The notes beneath the pieces were generated by a model. It made no database searches. It was not told where the DNA came from and saw nothing but the letters and a program-made list of their open reading frames with translations. Shown here piece by piece: positions 25,472 through 33,392 of a stretch of 64,000 nucleotides of DNA (positions within the stretch are counted from its first letter, which is position 1; each line of letters opens with the position of its first letter). Source of the stretch: Pedobacter faecalis (GTDB taxonomy: Bacteria; Bacteroidota; Bacteroidia; Sphingobacteriales; Sphingobacteriaceae); contig NZ_JARXOW010000001.1 in NCBI RefSeq assembly GCF_030182585.1, positions 372,001-436,000 of the forward strand. The letters run 5' to 3'. The translations under genes and the position numbers were made by a program.

Positions 25472-26386
25472 ATGCTCGATATTGTTATACCATCTCGACA
25501 GGCGCAAATCACGGAAGGTTTTGCTGTAAAGCGTATCCTACCTTATCAACTGCGACGGATGGTGGGGCCTTTTATATTTGTAGACCACGGGGGACCGGTA
25601 AACATGCCTGCGTCAATCGGCAGCGAACTCGATGTCCTGCCGCACCCGCATATCGGCTTGTCGACCGTCAGTTATTTGTTCAGTGGCGAGGTGACTCACC
25701 GGGATTCACTTGGTGTAGAGCAGGTGATCAAACCGGGTGAGGTAAACTGGATGACAGCCGGAAAAGGCATCGCACATAGTGAAAGGTTCGAAGACCCGGC
25801 AATAAGGGCAGGAGGTAAACTGGAGATGATCCAGACCTGGGTAGCCCTACCTGAAAAGGATGAAGAGGCAGAACCTTCTTTCAGAAATTTTACGGCCGAC
25901 CAGCTCCCTGTGTTTACCGACAGCGGCATATGGCTGCGGCTTATCGCCGGCGATGCGTTTGGGTTAAAAAGTGCTGTAGAAACCACTTCGCCATTGTTCT
26001 ATTTGCATGTTGTATTAGAACCCGGCGCCAGATTCGGTATACCATCTGGATACGGCGAAAGAGGCGTGTATATTGCGCACGGCAGTCTCATCGTTAACGG
26101 GATGCAATATCCGGAGGGGCAACTGCTCGTGTTCAGCAAGGGTGTAGACCCTGTCCTGATCGCTGCTGAACATACCACCCTGATGATGTTAGGTGGAGAA
26201 CATCTTGGCGACAGATACATCTGGTGGAACTTTGTCTCTAGTCGCAAAGAAAGAATTGAACAGGCCAAGGAAGACTGGAAACAGGGGCGGATACTTTTAC
26301 CGCCTACAGATAATTCAGAGTTTATCCCTTTGCCCATCACACAGTCTAGACCTGCAGGAGGTCCTGCTCCTAATGCCTTGTCATAA
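25472..26386 (+). CDS. Pirin family bicupin protein
   Basis: A 304-residue bicupin. The N-terminal cupin holds the four metal ligands of pirins: H58 and H60 (LPHPHIGLSTVSYLFSGEVTHRDSLG), H102 and E104 (GKGIAHSERFED), so iron binding is likely. Residues about 170-300 form the C-terminal cupin with an extra tail rich in charged residues (SRKERIEQAKEDWKQGR). Bacterial pirins act as quercetinases or as regulators of redox enzymes. It follows the NTF2-like gene by 2 bases; a gap of 67 bases with its own promoter separates it from the MarR gene. Confidence 0.9.
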   Translation: MLDIVIPSRQAQITEGFAVKRILPYQLRRMVGPFIFVDHGGPVNMPASIGSELDVLPHPHIGLSTVSYLFSGEVTHRDSLGVEQVIKPGEVNWMTAGKGIAHSERFEDPAIRAGGKLEMIQTWVALPEKDEEAEPSFRNFTADQLPVFTDSGIWLRLIAGDAFGLKSAVETTSPLFYLHVVLEPGARFGIPSGYGERGVYIAHGSLIVNGMQYPEGQLLVFSKGVDPVLIAAEHTTLMMLGGEHLGDRYIWWNFVSSRKERIEQAKEDWKQGRILLPPTDNSEFIPLPITQSRPAGGPAPNALS

Positions 26387-26404
26387 ATAAAAATCAAGAC
26401 GCTA

Positions 26405-26454
26405 TTTGTATTTATATAAGTGCTTATATATATTTGTATAAGCACTTATATAAA
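26405..26454. promoter_or_regulatory. marR-hut promoter inside an 18-bp-arm inverted repeat
   Basis: TTTATATAAGTGCTTATA (26411-26428) and its exact reverse complement (26437-26454) flank TATATTTG (26429-26436), a consensus -7 box. TTTG at 26405-26408 stands 20 bases before it as the -33 element. Each arm is itself a near-dyad, TATAAG-TG-CTTATA, so there are two operator-sized sites 26 bp apart. The right site runs up to the start codon (ATG 26454). This is the expected picture of an autoregulated MarR-family gene in which bound dimers cover both the spacer and the transcription start. Binding by the MarR protein is inference. Confidence 0.8.
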
Positions 26455-26954
26455 TGGATAACTTTTACCAATCGCTCGGTTACCTCATCCTCGGCAGCAG
26501 GCTCAAAAGGCTGAGTGAATATTTTCTTTCAGAAATTAATGCGGTCTATAAGCAGCAGGACATAGAATTTGATGCCAGCTGGTTTCCCGCATTCTATTTA
26601 CTCTCACAACACCAACCGGTCTCCATTCAGGAATTGTCGGAGACGATGATGGTTTCACATTCTGCTTCAAGTCAACTGGTTAGCACGCTCCAAAAGAAGG
26701 GTTTGGTGATCTCAGAAAAGAGCAAAGATGATGCGCGTAAGCAACAGATCAGACTCACCGCAAACGGCGAACAGCTGCTCCAAAAGCTCATTCCAATATG
26801 GGATGCCATCGTTCAGGTTCTCCAGGGTAGGATCGAGAACGATCCAGCTAGCAAAGCCCTGCTGCAGATTCTCACGGCTGCAGAGGAAAAACTCACAGCA
26901 ACACCTTTGGCGCAAGACATTGTTAGCCATCTTAGTCATGATAACCAGAAATAA
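26454..26954 (+). CDS. MarR-family transcriptional regulator, first gene of the hut operon
   Basis: A 166-residue winged-helix protein. Helices LILGSRLKRLSEYFLSEINAVY form the dimer part. SIQELSETMMVSHSASSQLVSTLQKKGLVISEKSKDDARKQQIRLTANGEQLLQKL (about 60-115) is the helix-turn-helix and wing with the D-x-R motif of MarR proteins. Its stop is 5 bases before hutH, so it is co-transcribed with the histidine-utilisation genes, and a large palindrome overlaps its promoter. It is the natural candidate for the hut regulator, with urocanate or another pathway intermediate as inducer; in other bacteria this job is done by HutC (GntR) or HutP. The role is inferred from position. Confidence 0.88.
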   Translation: MDNFYQSLGYLILGSRLKRLSEYFLSEINAVYKQQDIEFDASWFPAFYLLSQHQPVSIQELSETMMVSHSASSQLVSTLQKKGLVISEKSKDDARKQQIRLTANGEQLLQKLIPIWDAIVQVLQGRIENDPASKALLQILTAAEEKLTATPLAQDIVSHLSHDNQK

Positions 26955-26959
26955 AACTT

Positions 26960-28519
26960 ATGAACAACGAATTCCAATACGGAACATCTACGCTCACAGC
27001 TAGTATTGCGCTAGCGATCGCCGACGGGCAGCGTCGTGGTATCCTTTCGGCCGAGGCGATCGCTAAGGTGAAACAGTCGCGCGCTTACGTTACCGACATT
27101 GTCAGCAAGCATAATATTGTGTATGGCATCAACACCGGTTTCGGACCGCTTTGCGACACGCGCATTTCAGAAGAGGACACCCGGCAGCTTCAGTACAACA
27201 TTTTGCAGAGCCACAGCGTCGGTGTAGGTGAACCCATCGCGCCGAAGCTAGCCAAACTTATGCTCATCACCAAAGTACATGCGCTTGCTATGGGATTTTC
27301 GGGCGTGTCACTTGAAACGCTCCAGCGCATCATCTGGCATATTGAGCAAAACGTGATACCCGTTGTTCCTGAAAAAGGTTCCGTCGGCGCCTCGGGCGAC
27401 CTGGCGCCTTTAAGCCATCTTTTTCTGCCTTTGATCGGTTTGGGAGAGGTATGGGATAAAGGTCGGCGAATACCCTCGGCAGAGGCACTTCAGAAGCATC
27501 AGCTAAAACCTATAGTGCTCGGACCTAAAGAGGGCCTGGCCCTGATCAATGGCACACAGCTTATCCTTGCCTTCGCTACGAGTGCCGTGCAGCGAATGCA
27601 TCAGGCATTGGACGCGGCCGACTTGATAGGTGCACTTTCGCTTGAAGGCCTGATGGGCTCTTCGCGGCCGTTCGATCCGAGACTGCATCAGTTGCGGCCT
27701 TTTCCGGGTTGTTTATACGTAGCGGGCCGCCTTCAGTATTTGCTTAAAGGCTCGGCAATTGGCGATGCGCATGCCGACTGCGACCGCGTGCAGGATCCTT
27801 ATTCCCTGCGCTGTATGCCACAGGTACACGGGGCTTCGCGCCAGGCTTGGGCGCATTTGCGCGACGCCGTTGCCCTCGAGCTCAATTCAGTTACGGATAA
27901 TCCCATCATCTTCAATGCAGAAGAGACCATCAGCGGGGGCAACTTCCACGGACAGCCCCTGGCTCTGCCGCTCGACTATGCGGCACTAGCCAGCGCTGAA
28001 CTTGGGAATATCGCCGACCGCCGCTGCTACCTCATGCTGGAGGGGCGTTACGGACTTCCAAAACTGCTGATCGATGACGCGGGATTAAACTCTGGCTTTA
28101 TGATTCCTCAATATACTTCAGCCGCATTGGTCACCGAAAACAAGACGCTTTGCTTTCCGGCCAGTGCAGACAGTGTGCCTACATCACTAGGCCAGGAAGA
28201 TCATGTTTCAATGGGTTCTATCAGCGGAAGAAAACTTCACCAGGTGATCGAAAATCTCGAATACATCCAGGCGATAGAATTGCTTTATGCGGCGCAAGCC
28301 ATTGAATTCAGACGGCCGCTCCGGTCTACGCCGGTCCTGGAAGCCTGCCATGCCTTTGTCAGAAAGCAAGTGTCCTTCGCTAAGAGCGACCGCATCTTTG
28401 GCACCGACATCAAGGCACTTCATCAGCTCATAGCCAACGGATCTCTGTTGAGGGTTGCCCGGGAGGCTGGCGACCAAAACCTAAATCTTTTACATCATGA
28501 CACATTCGGAATTTATTAA
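26960..28519 (+). CDS. hutH: Histidine ammonia-lyase (histidase)
   Basis: A 519-residue enzyme that removes ammonia from L-histidine to give urocanate, the first step of histidine breakdown. The self-processing MIO cofactor is formed from A144-S145-G146 in [15 protein letters not shown]55 of [10 protein letters not shown] is the catalytic tyrosine; [43 protein letters not shown] and SISGRKL-type blocks are all present. Length and motifs fit HAL rather than phenylalanine ammonia-lyase. ATG 26960 lies 5 bases after the MarR stop; hutU begins 23 bases before its end. Cytoplasmic homotetramer. Confidence 0.96.
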   Translation: MNNEFQYGTSTLTASIALAIADGQRRGILSAEAIAKVKQSRAYVTDIVSKHNIVYGINTGFGPLCDTRISEEDTRQLQYNILQSHSVGVGEPIAPKLAKLMLITKVHALAMGFSGVSLETLQRIIWHIEQNVIPVVPEKGSVGASGDLAPLSHLFLPLIGLGEVWDKGRRIPSAEALQKHQLKPIVLGPKEGLALINGTQLILAFATSAVQRMHQALDAADLIGALSLEGLMGSSRPFDPRLHQLRPFPGCLYVAGRLQYLLKGSAIGDAHADCDRVQDPYSLRCMPQVHGASRQAWAHLRDAVALELNSVTDNPIIFNAEETISGGNFHGQPLALPLDYAALASAELGNIADRRCYLMLEGRYGLPKLLIDDAGLNSGFMIPQYTSAALVTENKTLCFPASADSVPTSLGQEDHVSMGSISGRKLHQVIENLEYIQAIELLYAAQAIEFRRPLRSTPVLEACHAFVRKQVSFAKSDRIFGTDIKALHQLIANGSLLRVAREAGDQNLNLLHHDTFGIY

Positions 28520-30170
28520 ACAATATGCGGCGCATCCGCGGTACCGTTCGCCCAAAGGAAGTACGCTTCATACCAAAAGCTGGGCCACAGAAGCACCGCT
28601 CAGGATGCTGCTTAACAACCTCGACCAGCAAGTTGCTGAAAATCCTAACGAGCTGGTCGTATACGGTGGCATAGGTCAAGCCGCACGCAATAAGGAATCC
28701 TTACAAAAAATCATAGAAATACTGCTTCAGCTTGATGAAGAGCACTCCCTGCTGGTGCAGTCAGGCAAACCAGTGGGTATTATCCGGAGTCATCCGCAGG
28801 CGCCGCGCGTGCTTATTGCTAACAGCAATCTGGTGCCAGCGTGGTCTACCTGGGACCATTTCAATGATCTGCGCGAGCGTGGACTCATGATGTACGGACA
28901 AATGACGGCGGGAAGCTGGATCTATATCGGCTCACTAGGCATTTTACAAGGTACTTATGAGACGTTTATGGAATGCGGTCGACAGCACTTTAACGGTGAT
29001 TTGCGCGGGCGCCTCATTGTGAGTGCTGGGCTTGGTGGAATGGGCGGTGCGCAACCACTCGCCGCTACCATGGCTGGCGCTGTATTTCTGGGTGCAGATG
29101 TAGACGCGTCCAGGATACAGAAGCGGCTGGATACAGGGTATATCGATCGAATGACAGAAGATTACGCAGAGGCGATACGCTGGATACAGGAGGCAAGAAC
29201 CTCCCGTAATCCGCTTTCGGTGGGCTTGGTCAGCGATGCAGGAGATATGCTGGAGCGATTGATTGCCGACGGACTTATTCCGGACATCCTTACTGATCAA
29301 ACTTCAGCACACGATCCCATCAATGGATACATTCCCAATGGGTTATCGTTGCCAGAGGCTCAGGCACTGAGGCACTCGGACCCTAAAGCCTATGAAACCA
29401 AATCCATTCAAAGCATGGCTCGACACGTGAATCTTATGCTGCAGCATCAGCAGGCAGGGGCGGTCACGTTCGATTATGGAAATAACATCCGGGAGTTTGC
29501 CCGGCAGGGCGGGGAGAAGAACGCATTCAACTTTCCAGGTTTTACGCCGGCGTACATTCGTCCCCTTTTTTGCGAAGGCAAGGGGCCTTTCCGTTGGGTG
29601 GCTTTATCGGGCGACCCCGAGGATATCTACACGACCGACGAGGCCTTGATAGAGGCTTTTCCTGAAAATTTGGCGTTGGCCAACTGGCTTCGACAGGCGC
29701 GAGAAAAAATCAGTTTCCAGGGACTACCAGCCAGGATTTGCTGGCTGGGCATGGGCGAGCGTGAAAAAGCGGGACTGCTGTTCAATGAACTGGTACGTTC
29801 CGGCAAAGTTAAGGCTCCGATAGTGATCGGTCGCGACCACCTAGATTGCGGTTCAGTAGCCTCGCCAAACCGCGAAACGGAGGCTATGCTCGATGGTTCT
29901 GATGCGGTATCTGACTGGCCACTGCTCAATTTAATGGCGAACGCCTCCGGCGGTGCTACCTGGGTTTCGTTCCATCACGGCGGTGGCGTAGGCATAGGTT
30001 ATTCGCAGCACGCGGGCATGGTGGTGGTTGCCGATGGTACAGACCGGGCAGCGGAATGCCTGAAGCGCGTATTGCATAATGACCCGGCCATGGGTATTTT
30101 TCGACATGCCGATGCAGGCTATGAAAAAGCCAATACCTGGGCCAAAGAATTTGATCTTAAAGTATGGTAA
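28497..30170 (+). CDS. hutU: Urocanate hydratase (urocanase)
   Basis: A 557-residue NAD+-dependent enzyme that turns urocanate into 4-imidazolone-5-propionate. Seen blocks: [20 protein letters not shown] (N-terminus), GGIGQAARN, the NAD-binding [17 protein letters not shown] near 177-195, [25 protein letters not shown], and near the C-terminus the conserved [17 protein letters not shown]. It uses NAD+ as an electrophilic catalyst, not as an oxidant. Its start overlaps hutH by 23 bases, and hutI begins about 17 bases after its stop. Cytoplasmic; function is secure from motifs and context. Confidence 0.96.
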   Translation: MTHSEFIKQYAAHPRYRSPKGSTLHTKSWATEAPLRMLLNNLDQQVAENPNELVVYGGIGQAARNKESLQKIIEILLQLDEEHSLLVQSGKPVGIIRSHPQAPRVLIANSNLVPAWSTWDHFNDLRERGLMMYGQMTAGSWIYIGSLGILQGTYETFMECGRQHFNGDLRGRLIVSAGLGGMGGAQPLAATMAGAVFLGADVDASRIQKRLDTGYIDRMTEDYAEAIRWIQEARTSRNPLSVGLVSDAGDMLERLIADGLIPDILTDQTSAHDPINGYIPNGLSLPEAQALRHSDPKAYETKSIQSMARHVNLMLQHQQAGAVTFDYGNNIREFARQGGEKNAFNFPGFTPAYIRPLFCEGKGPFRWVALSGDPEDIYTTDEALIEAFPENLALANWLRQAREKISFQGLPARICWLGMGEREKAGLLFNELVRSGKVKAPIVIGRDHLDCGSVASPNRETEAMLDGSDAVSDWPLLNLMANASGGATWVSFHHGGGVGIGYSQHAGMVVVADGTDRAAECLKRVLHNDPAMGIFRHADAGYEKANTWAKEFDLKVW

Positions 30171-30187
30171 CAACTCCGGATAAGGCA

Positions 30188-31408
30188 ATGAAACTGATTG
30201 GTCCCTTTAAGCAAATGCTAACCCTGGCAAACTTACCGCTAAAAGGCGCCTTGCTGGACGATCAGTTGGAGATCGTTCCAGACGGTGGCGTACTCGTCCA
30301 AAATGGACGTATCGTCGATGTCGGGCATTTTCAGCGGTTACGGCTGAGGTACCCGGATGCTGCGGTTGAGGCTGTCGAAAACCCGATGGTATTGCTGCCT
30401 GGATTTGTCGATTGTCATACCCACCTGTGTTTCGCCGGAAGTAGGGCAAAGGATTATGCGATGCGCATCTCGGGGCGTACTTACCTGGAGATTGCCGCCT
30501 CAGGCGGGGGAATATGGGATTCCGTAACCCAAACACGCGGGGCCTCTGCGGCTGAACTCGAGCAGCTTATCTGTGTTCGGGCTGCACGGCATTTCCAGGA
30601 GGGGGTAACCACCATCGAAGTCAAGACTGGTTATGGACTTAACCCGGACGAGGAGCACCGGCAACTGGAGGCGATACATGCAGCTTCAAAAAGGAGTGTG
30701 GCAGAACTGGTTCCCACCTGTCTGGCCGCACATATCAAACCAAAGGACTTTGACGGATCGGCATCCGCCTATCTGGAGCATGTAGTGCGGGACCTCTTGC
30801 CGCTGGTACGCCAGCGGAATTTAGCATCGCGGGTCGATATCTTTGTAGAAACGGGTGCCTTTACACCTGAAGAAGCAGCAAGCTATTTAGATCAGACCAT
30901 CAGGATGGGCTTCAGGCATACGGTGCATGCCGACCAGTTTAGCGTCGGGGGGACTGCGGTAGCTGTGAAGACTGGTGCTGTCTCTGCGGATCATCTGGAA
31001 GCCTGCGGCGATGCGGAAATTGCGTTGCTTGCAGGTTCGCTGACGGTAGCTGTCGCGCTGCCCGGTGCGTCACTTGGTCTGGGTATGGGCTACGCTCCGG
31101 CCAGGAAGTTGCTGGATGCGGGGGCAGCCCTGGCTATTGCCAGTGATTGGAATCCGGGTTCTGCACCTATGGGCGACTTGCTTGCTCAGGCAGCAGTCAT
31201 GGGGGCAGCTGAAAAGCTGACCACCGCGGAAACTTTCGCTGGGCTGACCTCTAGAGCTGCACATGCACTTAGCCTGTCTGACAGGGGTCGGATAGCACCC
31301 GGGCAACTGGCCGATTTGCAGGCTTATGCTTGCGACGACTACCGGGAGATATTGTATCATCAAGGTAAATTAAAACCAACCTGCGTATGGAAAAGCGGAA
31401 ACAAGTAA
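30188..31408 (+). CDS. hutI: Imidazolonepropionase
   Basis: A metal-dependent amidohydrolase of about 406 residues that opens the imidazolone ring to N-formimino-L-glutamate. The metal-binding HxH of the fold is in PGFVDCHTHLCFAG; further family blocks are SGRTYLEIAASGGGI, EVKTGYGLNPDEEHRQL, CLAAHIKPKDFDG, FRHTVHADQF (His ligand), GAVSADHLEAC and IASDWNPGSAP (aspartate ligand). The Met at 30188 is chosen: it starts at the family N-terminus (MKLIGPF) and AAGG lies a few bases upstream. An ATG at 30164, overlapping the hutU stop, is an alternative that adds 8 residues. It ends in a TAATG overlap with hutG. Confidence 0.95.
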   Translation: MKLIGPFKQMLTLANLPLKGALLDDQLEIVPDGGVLVQNGRIVDVGHFQRLRLRYPDAAVEAVENPMVLLPGFVDCHTHLCFAGSRAKDYAMRISGRTYLEIAASGGGIWDSVTQTRGASAAELEQLICVRAARHFQEGVTTIEVKTGYGLNPDEEHRQLEAIHAASKRSVAELVPTCLAAHIKPKDFDGSASAYLEHVVRDLLPLVRQRNLASRVDIFVETGAFTPEEAASYLDQTIRMGFRHTVHADQFSVGGTAVAVKTGAVSADHLEACGDAEIALLAGSLTVAVALPGASLGLGMGYAPARKLLDAGAALAIASDWNPGSAPMGDLLAQAAVMGAAEKLTTAETFAGLTSRAAHALSLSDRGRIAPGQLADLQAYACDDYREILYHQGKLKPTCVWKSGNK

Positions 31409-32403
31409 TGCCCTTTTATGAGCCCGCGGATGGCAGGCTCTGGCAGGGTCGGGTAGATGGCGATACCTGGGAGTCCAGGCGCTGGCACCAGTGCGTTGAA
31501 CTGTTCAACGTCTTGGTCCATCCGGATAAGGAGGTTGCCATGCCCGCATTGCTGGCCGGACAAAAAGGCTTTGCCTTCATTGGCTTTTGTTGTGACGAAG
31601 GCGTCGTCCGTAACCAGGGCCGCCCGGGCGCGGGCTTTGCACCCGGGCAGCTCAGGAAAGCCTGTGCATCACTTCCAGTACACTTCGAACCAGGCACGCG
31701 CCTGGTCGACCTCGGCGATATTGTGTGCCGCGATCACGACCTGGAAGGCGCACAACTGGCACTGGGCATACTGGTTGAATTGGCTATTACCTATGGCTTT
31801 CGTCCAATTGTGCTCGGGGGCGGGCATGAAGTTGTCTACGGCCACTACACTGGCTTCACTGCCCTGGCTCAAAAGATCGGTATCATCAATTTTGATGCAC
31901 ACTTTGACCTCCGCATTCCCGCTGCAGCGGGACCGTCATCGGGTACCGGATTCTGGCAAATTGCGGAAGATTGCAAAGCTTCCGGGCGGTCGTTCCATTA
32001 TCTGCCTATTGGCATACAGCAGCACGCAAACACTCGTGAATTGTATAACATAGCAGCGCAAATGGGAGTTAAACCTATTCATGCCAACGAATTTATACCG
32101 GCAAACGAGACCGGTATTATTCAGGCTATAAACGAGTTCATCGAAGTTACAGACCACGTGTACCTAACCATCGATCTCGATGTGTTTGCCGCTGCTTACG
32201 CTCCAGGCGTAAGTGCTGTTGATCCGACTGGCCTGATACCGGATGCGTTTTTTGAACGAATCCTGGCACATGTCATCCGACGGGGGAAAGTGATCAGTTT
32301 TGATGTTGCAGAACTAAATCCAACCTTCGACCTAGACAATCGCACAGCAAAACTGGGCGCATGGCTAATCTTTAATCTGGTCTCCTTACATCCTAACAGG
32401 TAA
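31408..32403 (+). CDS. hutG: Formimidoylglutamase (arginase family)
   Basis: About 331 residues. It splits N-formimino-glutamate to glutamate and formamide, ending the pathway without a formyl-tetrahydrofolate step. The ureohydrolase fold shows the binuclear manganese ligands: GGGHEVVYGH (His; GGGH rather than the GGDH of arginase, as in other HutG), NFDAHFDLR (D-x-H-x-x-D) and TIDLDVF (D-x-D). GRPGAGFAPGQLR and SAVDPTGL also fit. ATG 31408 overlaps the hutI stop in TAATG and is preferred; an in-frame ATG at 31387 would add 7 residues. It is the last gene of the operon; no clear terminator follows before the convergent msrA. Confidence 0.93.
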   Translation: MPFYEPADGRLWQGRVDGDTWESRRWHQCVELFNVLVHPDKEVAMPALLAGQKGFAFIGFCCDEGVVRNQGRPGAGFAPGQLRKACASLPVHFEPGTRLVDLGDIVCRDHDLEGAQLALGILVELAITYGFRPIVLGGGHEVVYGHYTGFTALAQKIGIINFDAHFDLRIPAAAGPSSGTGFWQIAEDCKASGRSFHYLPIGIQQHANTRELYNIAAQMGVKPIHANEFIPANETGIIQAINEFIEVTDHVYLTIDLDVFAAAYAPGVSAVDPTGLIPDAFFERILAHVIRRGKVISFDVAELNPTFDLDNRTAKLGAWLIFNLVSLHPNR

Positions 32404-32431
32404 GCAAAAGGGCGTCGCCAACCTAGCTATT

Positions 32432-33091
32432 CTAATCCAGATATTCATTTTTTATCAGTTCAGGCAGAGCTTTTCTCAACTTCAGCACTTTAGGTTTCGA
32501 TACGTTCCTGATATAGCCGTCAAATTTGTGACGTACATAATAATCCTGGTGTTCTGCTTCTGCAGGATAGAATACGCTGAAGGCTGTGATTTCCGTAGCA
32601 AGCGGCATGGTGTATCTTTGGGCTGAGTCAAGCTGATTCATAACCTTTATGATGGTTTTACGTTCATCAGCAGTACGGAAAAAGGCAATCGACCGGTAGT
32701 CAGACCCAACATCCGGGCCTTGACGGTTGATCTGCGTGGGGTCATGAGCATTAAAAAAAGCCGTTGTCAGTTGTTCAAAGCTGATCTGCCGGGGGTCATA
32801 GTATACTTGTACCGACTCTGCGTGGCCAGTTTTACCAGTTAGCACCGTCTCGTAATCAGGATTGGTTGTTGTGCCGCCTGAGTATCCGCTTACTACGGTG
32901 GTCACGCCTTTAAGTTCCAGCATGCATTCCTGCATTGCCCAAAAGCATCCACCCGCAAATGTCGCGATCTCTTCTTGCGGTTTCTTAGTGGGCAAAACTG
33001 TGAAGCCGTTTTTGCTTTCCAGGTTTTGGCCTCCGCATGCTGCAAGAAAAAGCGTTACGAGCAACAGGCTGGCTAATAGTACAATTCTCAT
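32432..33091 (-). CDS. msrA: Peptide-methionine (S)-S-oxide reductase, lipoprotein
   Basis: About 219 residues from the ATG at 33091, which gives a lipoprotein signal (MRIVLLASLLLVTLFLAAC, lipidated C19). The catalytic cysteine is C49 in FAGGCFWAMQECM; GVTTVVSGYSGGTTTNPDYETVLTG, GHAESVQVYYDP and QINRQGPDVGSDYRSIAFF are MsrA hallmarks. It repairs oxidised methionine in envelope proteins. No MsrB domain is fused. The frame extends 22 codons upstream, but that stretch lacks signal character. It converges on hutG with a 28-base gap. Confidence 0.94.
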   Translation of the reverse strand: MRIVLLASLLLVTLFLAACGGQNLESKNGFTVLPTKKPQEEIATFAGGCFWAMQECMLELKGVTTVVSGYSGGTTTNPDYETVLTGKTGHAESVQVYYDPRQISFEQLTTAFFNAHDPTQINRQGPDVGSDYRSIAFFRTADERKTIIKVMNQLDSAQRYTMPLATEITAFSVFYPAEAEHQDYYVRHKFDGYIRNVSKPKVLKLRKALPELIKNEYLD

Positions 33092-33333
33092 CTTTTTACG
33101 AACGACCGAACGATTAGTGATATTGTAGTGCCCCCGGTAATTTCCGGTCAAGACCAACCTGTTCTGCGGCCATCGGACTTTCTTTTCTTCGGATATAGGT
33201 ATATAATAATTAGGTATTAAATAGATAGTAAGTAGGGGGGTTGGTATATCAAGGATATATTAAATATATTTTAATTATGTACTTATTATTTATTTATGTC
33301 CTAGTTAATACTTACTTATATGATACGTAGTAC
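33092..33333. other. AT-rich gap without a gene, possible weak promoter
   Basis: No coding region supported. The part from about 33180 to 33330 is very AT-rich. TTG at 33241-33243, 21 bases, TATATTTT (33265-33272) is one base from a consensus promoter reading right toward the hairpin at 33334-33380. A short RNA is conceivable; nothing else is visible. Confidence 0.3.
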
Positions 33334-33380
33334 AGAAAGCAGGGCTGCAATCCATCTGGTTGCAACCCCGTTTCTTTTTT
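33334..33380. terminator. Hairpin terminator downstream of the Sus/Gld operon
   Basis: AGAAA-GC-AGGGCTGCAA (33334-33350) pairs with TTGCAACCCC-G-TTTCT (33360-33375), with two wobble pairs. On the plus strand five further T follow. It lies 13 bases beyond the stop of the last operon gene (minus strand), so it can end that operon, although its T-tract is better placed for a plus-strand transcript. Confidence 0.6.
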
Positions 33381-33392
33381 AAGGGCAGAGTG

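Noticed and set aside
31408..32403. Arginase or agmatinase
   Set aside because: GGGH instead of GGDH and the position after hutI fit formimidoylglutamase.
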